Part shown: piece by piece, positions 14,231 to 21,324 of the stretch
How the letters are laid out: each line of letters starts with the position of its first letter
Position numbering within the stretch: the stretch's first letter is position 1
Assembly: GCA_023128455.1 (NCBI GenBank)
Contig: JAGMDW010000149.1
Span: 1 to 21,324, forward strand
Length of the DNA: 21,324 bases
Source: Desulfurellaceae bacterium
GTDB lineage: Bacteria; Campylobacterota_A; Desulfurellia; JAGGSF01
Direction of reading: 5' to 3'
Translations under genes and position numbers: made by a program
The notes under the pieces: generated by a model
Told to the model about the DNA's origin: nothing
Databases searched by the model: none
Seen by the model: only the letters and a program-made list of their open reading frames with translations

Positions 14231-14750
14231 TTTTTTTCTGCACAAGCTTTAATATTCTTTTAGAAACCTCCCCTTGAAGAGGATTAATAGATAAAGATTG
14301 TTCATAGTGATCTATTGCTCGTTCAATATCCCCTAATTTCTCGTACATCTTCCCCAACAGATGATGATTTTCCGCAGATCGAGGATCCAAATATATCGCC
14401 GCTTCCAATTCCGCCCGAGCTACATCTGCCTCTCCTGTTTCAATATAAGCTTGAGCCAAAAATTCATTGTCCATATACCACTCAGCATCTATATTTCTCT
14501 CCTCCCAAGCTCCTTCGACGAGTGATCCATAAATCTTTTCTTTTTCTTCTTCGGTAGCAAACATGGCAAGCTTAAATACCTCTAACGCCTCACTAAATCC
14601 GTCTTGCATTGCATCTATACACACAATCCCCAATTTAGCCGTTACATTAAACGGCTCTTCTAAAAGTGCCATTTCAAACATTGTCTTCGCATTCTCCAAA
14701 TCCTGTTTGAGAAACTTATCGATAGCTTTTTCCATCATCGGACGCTTCAT
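14208..14750 (-). CDS. TPR repeat protein
   Basis: This 180-residue protein has at least two clear tetratricopeptide repeats between about residues 93 and 162 (AQAYIETGEADVARAELEAA, and LLGKMYEKLGDIERAIDHYE ending in SINP) and weaker repeat-like helices before them. There is no signal peptide or membrane segment, so it is probably a cytoplasmic scaffold. GGAAGGAG lies 7 bases before the ATG at 14750. It sits between acylphosphatase and the Kdo genes. A link to envelope assembly is only guilt by association. Confidence 0.85.
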   Translation of the reverse strand: MKRPMMEKAIDKFLKQDLENAKTMFEMALLEEPFNVTAKLGIVCIDAMQDGFSEALEVFKLAMFATEEEKEKIYGSLVEGAWEERNIDAEWYMDNEFLAQAYIETGEADVARAELEAAIYLDPRSAENHHLLGKMYEKLGDIERAIDHYEQSLSINPLQGEVSKRILKLVQKKNGKKRDS

Positions 14751-14766
14751 GAATATCTCCTTCCTA

Positions 14767-15033
14767 TTAAAAGATAATAGAAAAATCCTTAAGATTGCAA
14801 TTTGTATCCGTTACATCAATATCTTTAACCAATGCAGACGGAGGGCCTTTAAAACATTGCCCTATTGCCTCCTCTACATCTTTCTCTTCTCCGCAGAGAA
14901 CAGCATTTACATTTTTATTCGGTGAATTTTTCACATATCCTTTTATATTTTTTTCAAAAGCCAACTGTCTTAACCAATGCCTATAGCCTACTCCCTGCAC
15001 CAAGCCTTTTATAACCAGCTTTTTACACACCAT
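14767..15033 (-). CDS. acyP: Acylphosphatase
   Basis: This 88-residue protein has the usual acylphosphatase length and both catalytic residues in context: Arg18 in VQGVGYRHW and Asn36 in GYVKNSPNK. The enzyme hydrolyses acyl phosphates such as acetyl phosphate or carbamoyl phosphate. It lies 6 bases after accD and 16 before the TPR gene, in the middle of the operon. Confidence 0.94.
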   Translation of the reverse strand: MVCKKLVIKGLVQGVGYRHWLRQLAFEKNIKGYVKNSPNKNVNAVLCGEEKDVEEAIGQCFKGPPSALVKDIDVTDTNCNLKDFSIIF

Positions 15034-15039
15034 TTTAGC

Positions 15040-15858
15040 TTAATAAGCAACATTTTTATTGAAATATCGCAGCAAATTCCCTATCGTTTCTGGAATATCC
15101 TTTCTCTCCACTATCATATCTATCATACCATGTTCCAATAAGAATTCTGTCCGCTGAAAACCTTCAGGCAAGGTACGTCCTATGGTTTGCTTAATAACCC
15201 TCGGTCCAGCAAAACCAATAAGGGCTTTAGGTTCAGCTATAATCACATCACCCAACATGGCAAAGCTGGCACTCACCCCTGCTGTTGTAGGATCGGCAAG
15301 AACAGATATATAAGGAATGCCCTTTTTAGAAAGTTTATTTAAAACAGCACTGGTTCTTGCCATTTGCATCAACGAAAGGATGCCTTCCTGCATGCGAGCA
15401 CCGCCAGAAGAAGAAATAATAACCAATCCTATGCTCTTTGTAATTGCCTTCTCCGCTGCCCTTACGATTTTTTCTCCAGTAGCATACCCCATGCTTCCAC
15501 CTAAAAAATTGAAATCCAGGACAACAAGAACCGCAGGCTCATCACATATCTTGCAGAAACCGCATATCACAGCCTCTTTGTTCCCTGTCTTTTCTTTTGC
15601 TTCAGACAACCTCTGTTTATAAGGTTTAAGATCAACGAAACTCAGAGGATCTTTAGAATATATTTGGGTATCAAACTCTTTAAATATTCCTTCATCCGCT
15701 GTTATCTCTACTCTGTGTCGAGCAGAAATCCTGAAATAATTCCCGCACTTTGGGCAAACCCATAGATTTTCCTTAACATCATCAATATAAATTGTCTCTT
15801 TGCAGGCCTTACACTGGACAAACCTTTCGCCTTCTTCTTTCTTTTTCTTAAAAATCAT
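15040..15858 (-). CDS. accD: Acetyl-CoA carboxylase carboxyltransferase subunit beta
   Basis: This 272-residue AccD forms the carboxyltransferase with AccA and transfers CO2 from biotin to acetyl-CoA in fatty-acid synthesis. The N-terminal zinc ribbon uses Cys16, Cys19, Cys35 and Cys38. The crotonase-like core shows LDFNFLGGSMGYATGEKI, ISSSGGARMQEGILSLMQMA, ADPTTAGVSASFAMLGD and GFAGPRVIKQTIG. The ATG at 15858, with GAGAGG 6 bases upstream, is preferred over an in-frame GTG at 15882 that has no conserved extension. It overlaps the pyrC end by 11 bases. accA is not in the window. Confidence 0.96.
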   Translation of the reverse strand: MIFKKKKEEGERFVQCKACKETIYIDDVKENLWVCPKCGNYFRISARHRVEITADEGIFKEFDTQIYSKDPLSFVDLKPYKQRLSEAKEKTGNKEAVICGFCKICDEPAVLVVLDFNFLGGSMGYATGEKIVRAAEKAITKSIGLVIISSSGGARMQEGILSLMQMARTSAVLNKLSKKGIPYISVLADPTTAGVSASFAMLGDVIIAEPKALIGFAGPRVIKQTIGRTLPEGFQRTEFLLEHGMIDMIVERKDIPETIGNLLRYFNKNVAY

Positions 15859-17134
15859 TTTTCCTCTCGTATGTAATCTCACCTTTATACATTGTGTAGT
15901 AAATTTGCCCTTTCAAGTTCTTATTATGAAACGGCGTATTTCTTCCTTTAGATATAAATTCTTCTCTGTTTACCGTCCATTTTTCGTTTAAATCTATTAC
16001 CGTTATGTTAGCAAAGTCTCCCTTGCTCAATGTGCCTCGAGAAAGGTGATAAACAATCGACGGCTTGTAAGTCATAAGAGCTATCAACTCTGTCAAAGAA
16101 ACAATCTCTTTCTCTACTAAATATGTATTTAGGACGGCAAATGCTGTTTCTAAGCCAGATATACCAAACGCCGCATTCGACATTGTAGTTTCCTTACTCT
16201 TTTCATCATGAGGAGCATGATCTGTGGCTAAAGCATCCACTATGCCCTCCTTAACTGCTTCCTGTAAACTTTCCACATCTTCTTCGGTCCTTAAAGGCGG
16301 ATTAACCTTAGCCTGTGTACTGAAACCATCCGTTTCTTTTTCTGTCAAGCTCAAATGATGTGGTGTTACCTCACAGGTAATGTTCAACCCATCCTGTTTC
16401 GCTCGCTCAATAATCCTTATTGATTCTTTTGTGCTTACATGACACACATGAATATGTCCACCTGTATGTCTTAATACTTCTACATCTCTGGCTATTATTG
16501 CCGATTCGCTACAATTGGATATTCCCGGAAGACCCATCTTCGTAGAATGACAACCTTCATTTATCACACCACCCGAAGAGAGGTTTATGTCTTCCTCATG
16601 CAAGGTAATCGGCACATTTAAAGGCTTTGAATAAACAAGAACTTGTTGTAATACGAAAGCATCCATAACTGGCATTCCATCATCAGAGAAGGCTACACAT
16701 CCTGCATCCTTTAGAGTGTAAAAATCAACGAAATCCTGCCCTTTCTCACCCTTGGTAATTGCTCCAATAGGAAATATGTCGCATAAACCAATTTCTTTAG
16801 CCTTTTTCATGATATAATAACTAACCAACGAATTGTCATTTACCGGATTTGTATTGGGCATACAACAGACTGTTGTAAAACCTCCCTTAGCCGCAGCTTT
16901 GCTTCCCGAATATAAATCCTCCTTCTGTGTAAAGCCAGGATCACGAAAATGAACATGTATATCCACAAAGCCCGGGCATACAACCTTTCCCGTTGCATCT
17001 ATTATCCTGTCTGCTTTCGCCTCCCAGTGAGGAACTACTGCCTCTATTTTCTCACCATTTACTACCACATCGCATATCTCATCCCTCTTATTATAAGGAT
17101 CAATAACTCTTCCACTCTTTATAACCGTGATCAT
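15848..17134 (-). CDS. pyrC: Dihydroorotase (class I)
   Basis: This 428-residue zinc enzyme closes carbamoyl-aspartate to dihydroorotate in pyrimidine synthesis. Metal and substrate residues visible are His60, His62 and Arg64 in DIHVHFRDPG, Asp151/Asp152 in FSDDGMP, His179 in ITLHEED, His232 in CHVSTKES, and Asp305 to His309 in ATDHAPH. The DIHVHFRDPG motif and FSDDG in place of a carboxylated lysine point to the long class I form, as in Aquifex and Bacillus. Its ATG overlaps the gatB stop as ATGA. No aspartate carbamoyltransferase gene is adjacent. Confidence 0.96.
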   Translation of the reverse strand: MITVIKSGRVIDPYNKRDEICDVVVNGEKIEAVVPHWEAKADRIIDATGKVVCPGFVDIHVHFRDPGFTQKEDLYSGSKAAAKGGFTTVCCMPNTNPVNDNSLVSYYIMKKAKEIGLCDIFPIGAITKGEKGQDFVDFYTLKDAGCVAFSDDGMPVMDAFVLQQVLVYSKPLNVPITLHEEDINLSSGGVINEGCHSTKMGLPGISNCSESAIIARDVEVLRHTGGHIHVCHVSTKESIRIIERAKQDGLNITCEVTPHHLSLTEKETDGFSTQAKVNPPLRTEEDVESLQEAVKEGIVDALATDHAPHDEKSKETTMSNAAFGISGLETAFAVLNTYLVEKEIVSLTELIALMTYKPSIVYHLSRGTLSKGDFANITVIDLNEKWTVNREEFISKGRNTPFHNKNLKGQIYYTMYKGEITYERKNDF

Positions 17135-18552
17135 CTTAATTTTTCCAATAGTATTTTGTTTACCAACTGCGGATTTGCCTTTCCTTTGGTATATTTCATC
17201 ACCTGCCCCGCTAAAAACCCCATAACATTTTTTTTACCCTTTTTATACTTATCCACAACATCAGGGTTCTCCTCCACTACCCTGCACACTATTTCTGTAA
17301 TCTTGTTTTCATCTTTGATCTGCACCAACCCCTTTTTCTGCACGATATCCCCTGCACTTTTATTTGTTTCCCACATTTCTGCAAACACAGACTTGGCTAT
17401 TTTCCCTGATATCGTCCCTTCGTCCACAAGTTTTAAAAGTTCCGCCACCTGACGGGGTTTCATATCCACATCACCAATCTCTTTTCCTTCCTTATTCAAA
17501 TATGCCAAAAACTCCGACAACATCCAGTTAGCTATCTGCTTATACCCATGAAAAGCCTTGCATATATTCTCAAAATAGTCGGCCAATTCATTTGATTCGG
17601 TAAATATGGATGCTTTTTCTGGAGATAGTTTATAGTCTTTTACAAATCTCTTTTCTTTCTCATCCGCCAACTCAGGCATATCCGTTTTTACCCTTTCAGC
17701 CCATTTCTCATCTATGAGAAGGGGAACTAAATCCGGCTCAGGAAAATAACGATATTCATAAGCCTCTTCTTTGCTACGCATAGATCGCGTAATATTCTCC
17801 TTTTCATCCCATAATCTTGTTTCCTGAACAATTTGCCCGCCGTTTTGGACTAAAGCAATTTGTCTTCTAATTTCATACACTAGCGCCTTTTCTACATGTT
17901 TAAATGAATTTATATTCTTAATTTCTACCTTTGTGCCCAATTTTTCCTCAGCCTTTTCCCTTACTGATACATTCGCATCACATCTCATACTGCCTTCTTC
18001 CATATTCCCGTTGCTTATCTTAAGATATCTAACCAAGGTTCTTATTTTCCTTAAGTATTCCCCCGCTTCTTCTGGTGTGCGCAGATCCGGTTCACTCACA
18101 ATTTCCAAAAGAGGAACACCTGCTCGATTAAAATCCACGAAACTTACATCTCTTTGATGAATCAGCTTTCCTGCATCTTCCTCCATGTGTGCTCGAACAA
18201 GGCCTATCTTCTTTTTTCCCTCAGGTAAATCTATCTCTATAAAACCACCTTCTACAATAGGCAATTCATACTGAGAAACTTGATATCCTTTAGGCAAGTC
18301 CGGGTAAAAATAATTTTTCCTGGCAAAACGGGAAAACTTGCTTATTTTAGAATGGGCAGCAATACCAAACCGCAAAGCAAACTCCACCACCTCTTTATTC
18401 AAAACAGGCAAAACGCCAGGCATACCCAAGCATACGGGACAAGTATGTGTGTTTGGCGAATCACCAAATTCTGTACTACAGCTGCAGAATATCTTCGTTT
18501 TTGTTGACAGCTGAGCATGTACTTCCAATCCAATTACCGATTCAAACTCCAT
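17131..18552 (-). CDS. gatB: Aspartyl/glutamyl-tRNA(Asn/Gln) amidotransferase subunit B
   Basis: This 473-residue GatB is the kinase subunit that activates misacylated Glu-tRNA(Gln) or Asp-tRNA(Asn) for amidation. It has the family start VIGLEVHAQLSTKTKIFCSC, a zinc site from Cys23, Cys25, Cys38 and Cys41, then FYPDLPKGYQVSQYE, EEGSMRCDANVSV and VEIKNINSFKHVEKAL. The C-terminal helical and YqeY-like region is complete. Partners gatA and gatC are not in the window. It starts 8 bases after purN. Its presence suggests that Gln-tRNA, Asn-tRNA or both are made by the indirect route. Confidence 0.96.
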   Translation of the reverse strand: MEFESVIGLEVHAQLSTKTKIFCSCSTEFGDSPNTHTCPVCLGMPGVLPVLNKEVVEFALRFGIAAHSKISKFSRFARKNYFYPDLPKGYQVSQYELPIVEGGFIEIDLPEGKKKIGLVRAHMEEDAGKLIHQRDVSFVDFNRAGVPLLEIVSEPDLRTPEEAGEYLRKIRTLVRYLKISNGNMEEGSMRCDANVSVREKAEEKLGTKVEIKNINSFKHVEKALVYEIRRQIALVQNGGQIVQETRLWDEKENITRSMRSKEEAYEYRYFPEPDLVPLLIDEKWAERVKTDMPELADEKEKRFVKDYKLSPEKASIFTESNELADYFENICKAFHGYKQIANWMLSEFLAYLNKEGKEIGDVDMKPRQVAELLKLVDEGTISGKIAKSVFAEMWETNKSAGDIVQKKGLVQIKDENKITEIVCRVVEENPDVVDKYKKGKKNVMGFLAGQVMKYTKGKANPQLVNKILLEKLR

Positions 18553-18560
18553 CTTCTCCT

Positions 18561-19217
18561 CTACAAGCTTGGGCTTATTAAAACATTCTGGTCAAATCTT
18601 TCATCTTTTATTTTGACCTTATTTCCTGTTATCTCCAGTTTCCCCTCCACATACATCTTTATTGCCTTTGGATATATTTTATGTTCATATTGAAGTATGC
18701 GTTGCGATAATGTATCTTCCGTCTCCTCCACATAAACAGGCACCACTGCTTGAATAATAATGGGACCCTTGTCCACTTTTTCCGTAACAAAATGAACCGT
18801 ACATCCGGAAAACCTTACCCCAGAATCTACTGCCTGCCTCTGAGCCTGAAGTCCAGCAAATGCAGGAAGAAGAGCAGGATGAATATTCATAATTCTCCAT
18901 TTAAAGTGCTTCACAAAATATGAAGAAAGAACCCTCATAAAGCCAGCAAGAACTATCAAATCTATATTAAGTTTCTGTAATGTCTCTATCAACTTCTCTT
19001 CATAGCTCTGCTTCGTGGAAAAATCCTTGGTCTCTATAACTATTGTCTCTATTCCCTGTTTTTCTGCTCTTAAAAGTCCCTGCGCATCCCTATTATCGCT
19101 TACAACAACAACAATCTGTGCTTTTTTAATATAATCTGTTTCTATACTTCTTATAATAGATTCCAAGTTTGTGCCTCGACCGGAAATCAAAACGGCGATC
19201 CTACACAATCCGGACAT
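18561..19217 (-). CDS. purN: Phosphoribosylglycinamide formyltransferase, folate-dependent
   Basis: This 218-residue enzyme transfers a formyl group from 10-formyl-tetrahydrofolate to GAR, the third step of purine synthesis. The phosphate-binding loop is ISGRGTNLES (11-20). The catalytic triad Asn111, His113 and Asp149 is seen in MNIHPALLPAF and VTEKVDKGPII. The length is slightly above E. coli PurN (212). The start lies inside the end of purM (17-base overlap), so the two are probably translationally coupled. Confidence 0.95.
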   Translation of the reverse strand: MSGLCRIAVLISGRGTNLESIIRSIETDYIKKAQIVVVVSDNRDAQGLLRAEKQGIETIVIETKDFSTKQSYEEKLIETLQKLNIDLIVLAGFMRVLSSYFVKHFKWRIMNIHPALLPAFAGLQAQRQAVDSGVRFSGCTVHFVTEKVDKGPIIIQAVVPVYVEETEDTLSQRILQYEHKIYPKAIKMYVEGKLEITGNKVKIKDERFDQNVLISPSL

Positions 19218-20223
19218 CTCCCTTACCTTTCTCTATATATCCTATAATCTTACAGCCACACTTCATTTTTGTCCATAAATCTATAGTCTTATCCGTATCC
19301 TCTTTTCTTACAACCACTACCATGCCTATGCCCATATTAAAAACATTGAACATTTCTTTTTCTTCCATATTCCCCCATTCTTTTATGAGATGAAAAATAG
19401 GAGGGGTAGGAATATCATTTTTCTTTATTACCATATCCATATTGGAAGGCAAAACACGGGGGATATTACCATAGAACCCTCCTCCCGTTATATGAGCAAT
19501 GCACTTTATCTTAATAGCATTCTTTTTTGCCTTCAAAATAGGCTTTACATAAATCATGGTGGGCTTTAGCAGTTCTTCTCCAATCATAAAAGTTAAATCT
19601 TCTATATATGTATCTACTCTCATTTTCATCTTTTCAAAGACAATTTTTCTTATTAGAGAATAGCCATTGCTATGCAATCCAGAGGAAAAAAGACCTACTA
19701 CAACATCTCCTTCTTCCGCATCTTCCCTTATTATTTCAGCTTTCCTTGCAATGCCTATGCAAAAACCACCCAAATCGTATTCACCGTCTCTGTACATATC
19801 CGGCATCTCTGCCGTTTCACCACCAGAAAGAGAACAATTTGCATCCCTCAATCCATTCACTATTCCTTTCATTATATCTTCTAATATACAATCATCCAAT
19901 CTACTAAATGAAATATAGTCCGAAAATAAGACAGGCTGTGCACCGGAGGTAATTATATCATTCACATTCATAGCCACTAAATCTATTCCTACCGTGTTGT
20001 GCCTGCCCATCATGCATGCTATTTTCAGTTTTGTACCCACACCGTCTGTAGATGTAGCCAGAGAAACATCTTCACACCCAAAATTTCCTAAATTATAGAG
20101 ACTGCAAAACTTCCCTATAGAACTTGAAAAAGGTAGATCTTCAGCTAATTTCCTAATCACTCCGACAAAATTCTGACCTCTTCTAATGTCTACCCCGGCT
20201 TCTTTATATGTCAATTTAGCCAC
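19201..20223 (-). CDS. purM: Phosphoribosylformylglycinamidine cyclo-ligase (AIR synthetase)
   Basis: This 340-residue ATP-dependent enzyme makes AIR, the fifth step of purine synthesis. Family motifs are the start TYKEAGVDIRRG, TDGVGTKLKIA (about 59-69), GIDLVAMNVNDIITSGAQPV, and SGGETAEMPDMY (about 134-145). HITGGGFYGNIPRVLP in the C-terminal half is also typical. The start at 20223 lies 15 bases after the YtxH stop. The PurM-PurN order is common in bacteria. Confidence 0.96.
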   Translation of the reverse strand: MAKLTYKEAGVDIRRGQNFVGVIRKLAEDLPFSSSIGKFCSLYNLGNFGCEDVSLATSTDGVGTKLKIACMMGRHNTVGIDLVAMNVNDIITSGAQPVLFSDYISFSRLDDCILEDIMKGIVNGLRDANCSLSGGETAEMPDMYRDGEYDLGGFCIGIARKAEIIREDAEEGDVVVGLFSSGLHSNGYSLIRKIVFEKMKMRVDTYIEDLTFMIGEELLKPTMIYVKPILKAKKNAIKIKCIAHITGGGFYGNIPRVLPSNMDMVIKKNDIPTPPIFHLIKEWGNMEEKEMFNVFNMGIGMVVVVRKEDTDKTIDLWTKMKCGCKIIGYIEKGKGDVRIV

Positions 20224-20238
20224 TATTTATCTCTGTCT

Positions 20239-20625
20239 CTACAACGCTTCCTCTTTAGGGGTTTCTTCCTCTTTAAGTCGAGCCCTAATCTCCTTTAACC
20301 TTTCTTTTTCTTCTTGAATTGCCTTCCTCGCCTCTTCGATATTTTTCAGAATGCTTTCTTTTCGAGTTTCAACAACTTCTTTACCCTTTTCCAGGAGTTC
20401 TTTTGTGCCATCTACAATCTTCGATGTCAGATTAGTAATATTCTCTTCTAAATTTTCCTTTTGTTTTAACAGATTTTCTTGTCCTTTTTTAGCATATTCA
20501 GAAATACTTTTACGCATCTCTTCGCCAGTCTTAGGTGTAAGCAAAAATGCTGCTACTATTCCTACTACAGCACCAGAGATAAACCCTGCAAAGAAACATC
20601 CTGCGCCACTACTTTCATCACTCAT
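20239..20625 (-). CDS. YtxH-domain protein
   Basis: This 128-residue protein has a short glycine-rich membrane segment (GFISGAVVGIVAAFLL, about 14-29) followed directly by TPKTGEEMRKSI, the YtxH hallmark, and then a long charged helix with coiled-coil character to the end. YtxH proteins are small envelope-associated proteins linked to stress in Firmicutes, but their function is unclear. AGGAGG just before the ATG doubles as the last Arg-Arg codons of the preceding gene, which it overlaps by 4 bases. Confidence 0.88.
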   Translation of the reverse strand: MSDESSGAGCFFAGFISGAVVGIVAAFLLTPKTGEEMRKSISEYAKKGQENLLKQKENLEENITNLTSKIVDGTKELLEKGKEVVETRKESILKNIEEARKAIQEEKERLKEIRARLKEEETPKEEAL

Positions 20626-21080
20626 AATTTCCTCCTTTTTGAAACAATGCTTAAGATTTTCTCTATTCCTGACAATGCCGCTATCACAGCATCTACATAT
20701 TCCTCTGCGCTTCGTGCCCTCCGTGAAAAGAAATTTATATGCGTATTCACTTCATCTCTTAAACCAGATAGTGTCTTTTTGTAATCTGTCGTAGTCTCTT
20801 TTATCTTATTTGAAGTATCATCCACCACATCACTGACTGAATCAGCAACCTTTTTAAGATTAGTAGAAACATCTTTTACCACATCTGCTATTTCTCCTGC
20901 TTTAAAAGAAACCTCTTTAATCCTATATATTTCCGGCTCAATCTCTTTTCTTATCTTTTCAATTTTTTGCAAACTACTATTAACAAAATACTTCGCGACA
21001 AAAAGCTTTAAAATGCTTATCACCACAAGAACAATCATACAAATTGCTATTATAAGTAGCGAAACATTCATTGTTTCCAT
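20622..21080 (-). CDS. DUF948-family membrane-anchored protein
   Basis: This 152-residue protein has one N-terminal membrane helix (about 7-28), then an amphipathic helical region with a heptad-like pattern (VVKDVSTNLKKVADSVSDVV) and a basic tail. The layout matches DUF948 proteins, which often sit beside YtxH-domain genes. Its molecular role is unknown. The ATG at 21080 follows AAGGGGGAAAG; an in-frame ATG three codons later is possible. It is the first gene of the 13-gene minus-strand run. Confidence 0.82.
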   Translation of the reverse strand: METMNVSLLIIAICMIVLVVISILKLFVAKYFVNSSLQKIEKIRKEIEPEIYRIKEVSFKAGEIADVVKDVSTNLKKVADSVSDVVDDTSNKIKETTTDYKKTLSGLRDEVNTHINFFSRRARSAEEYVDAVIAALSGIEKILSIVSKRRKL

Positions 21081-21112
21081 CTTTCCCCCTTTTTTCCCGC
21101 ATTTGTTGTATT

Positions 21113-21141
21113 ATTATACCTGTAAAAAAACAGCAAATCAA
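21113..21141 (-). promoter_or_regulatory. Predicted promoter of the minus-strand operon
   Basis: On the minus strand TTGATT (21141-21136) and TATAAT (21118-21113) are 17 bases apart, with a start site expected near 21106 and a leader of about 25 bases before the DUF948 ATG. The spacer contains a small inverted repeat, CTGT and ACAG around six identical bases (21120-21133), which could be a protein-binding site. Confidence 0.55.
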
Positions 21142-21251
21142 TACAAACTCATTCCTATTCCATACATCTTATTATAAATTTTTATTGTCAATTGATTTTT
21201 AAAAAAATCTGAATCCAACAAATTGGCGCTATCTTTTGGCCGAAATCTTTA

Positions 21252-21296
21252 CCCCGTAGTGAAACGAAGTTCCTACTACTGGGGCGAACTTTTTTT
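21252..21296 (+). repeat. GC-rich imperfect hairpin followed by a T run
   Basis: CCCCGTAGT (21252-21260) can pair with ACTACTGGGG (21275-21284) with one bulged base. An alternative stem AAGTTC/GAACTT (21267-21272 with 21286-21291) runs into a T run at 21290-21296. On the plus strand this resembles an intrinsic terminator, but no plus-strand gene precedes it here. It may be a dispersed palindromic repeat or the end of a transcript I cannot see. Confidence 0.45.
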
Positions 21297-21299
21297 GAA

Positions 21300-21318
21300 C
21301 AAAATCCAGAGGATTTTG
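21300..21318. repeat. Perfect 8-bp inverted repeat at the window edge
   Basis: CAAAATCC (21300-21307) and GGATTTTG (21311-21318) are exact reverse complements around a 3-base loop. The element follows the hairpin at 21252-21296 directly. The rest of 21142-21324 is AT-rich and shows no coding region. Confidence 0.6.
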
Positions 21319-21324
21319 CGGATT

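Noticed and set aside
16949..17452. A 167-residue open frame on the plus strand
   Set aside because: It runs antisense across the end of gatB and start of pyrC, both of which have clear family motifs.
20351..20794. A 147-residue open frame on the plus strand
   Set aside because: It is the antisense shadow of the YtxH and DUF948 genes, with low-complexity Ser/Phe-rich translation and no ribosome-binding site.
21171..21191. TTGACA and TATAAT on the minus strand upstream of DUF948
   Set aside because: The boxes are only 9 bases apart, far too close for a sigma-70-type promoter. The pair at 21113-21141 has normal spacing.

Overview
The window is AT-rich bacterial chromosome from a Gram-negative organism. 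It carries genes for Kdo synthesis (kdsD, kdsC) and LPS export (lptC), together with an amidotransferase subunit (gatB), accD and type A-like RNase P RNA. I cannot assign a phylum. There is no phage, transposase or CRISPR array. Apart from three short intergenic or terminal stretches the DNA is densely coding.

Layout. (1) Positions 1-352, minus: the N-terminal end of a CPA2/KefB-type cation:proton antiporter, cut by the window edge and visibly richer in G+C than the rest. (2) Positions 626-8171, plus: an uptake and amino-acid cluster. It holds a class I aminotransferase, a lone DppB-type permease, an ElbB-like DJ-1/PfpI protein with a secretion signal, a 37-codon remnant resembling the start of a MoaE-like gene, and a complete branched-chain-amino-acid-type ABC transporter (livK, H, M, G, F). 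(3) Positions 8176-8502, minus: a 108-residue protein of unknown function whose promoter lies back to back with that of a tRNA gene. (4) Positions 8566-10540, plus: tRNA with anticodon CAU, a Nif3-family protein, a coiled-coil zinc-ribbon protein, and rnhA. (5) Positions 10529-21080, minus: a continuous run of 13 protein genes with short gaps or overlaps (DUF948, YtxH, purM, purN, gatB, pyrC, accD, acylphosphatase, TPR protein, kdsD, kdsC, lptC, aroA), followed 19 bases later by rnpB.

The most striking region is 2785-3760. The ElbB homologue and the LivK binding protein start with almost the same ribosome-binding site, signal peptide and first mature residues, about 93% identical over 116 bp. 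ElbB relatives that I know are cytoplasmic and lack such a leader. Removing the predicted signal leaves 218 residues, close to the normal family length. The simplest reading is that a signal-peptide segment was duplicated and fused to elbB, with a broken moaE-like fragment left at the second junction.

Other notable points are a perfect 11-bp hairpin between livK and livH, overlapping divergent promoters with a predicted leaderless mRNA at 8502-8558, and the convergent overlap of rnhA with rnpB, where the last rnhA codons also encode one strand of the RNase P P1 helix. All functional names rest on motif recognition by eye. Promoters, transcript ends and operon limits are inferred from sequence only.
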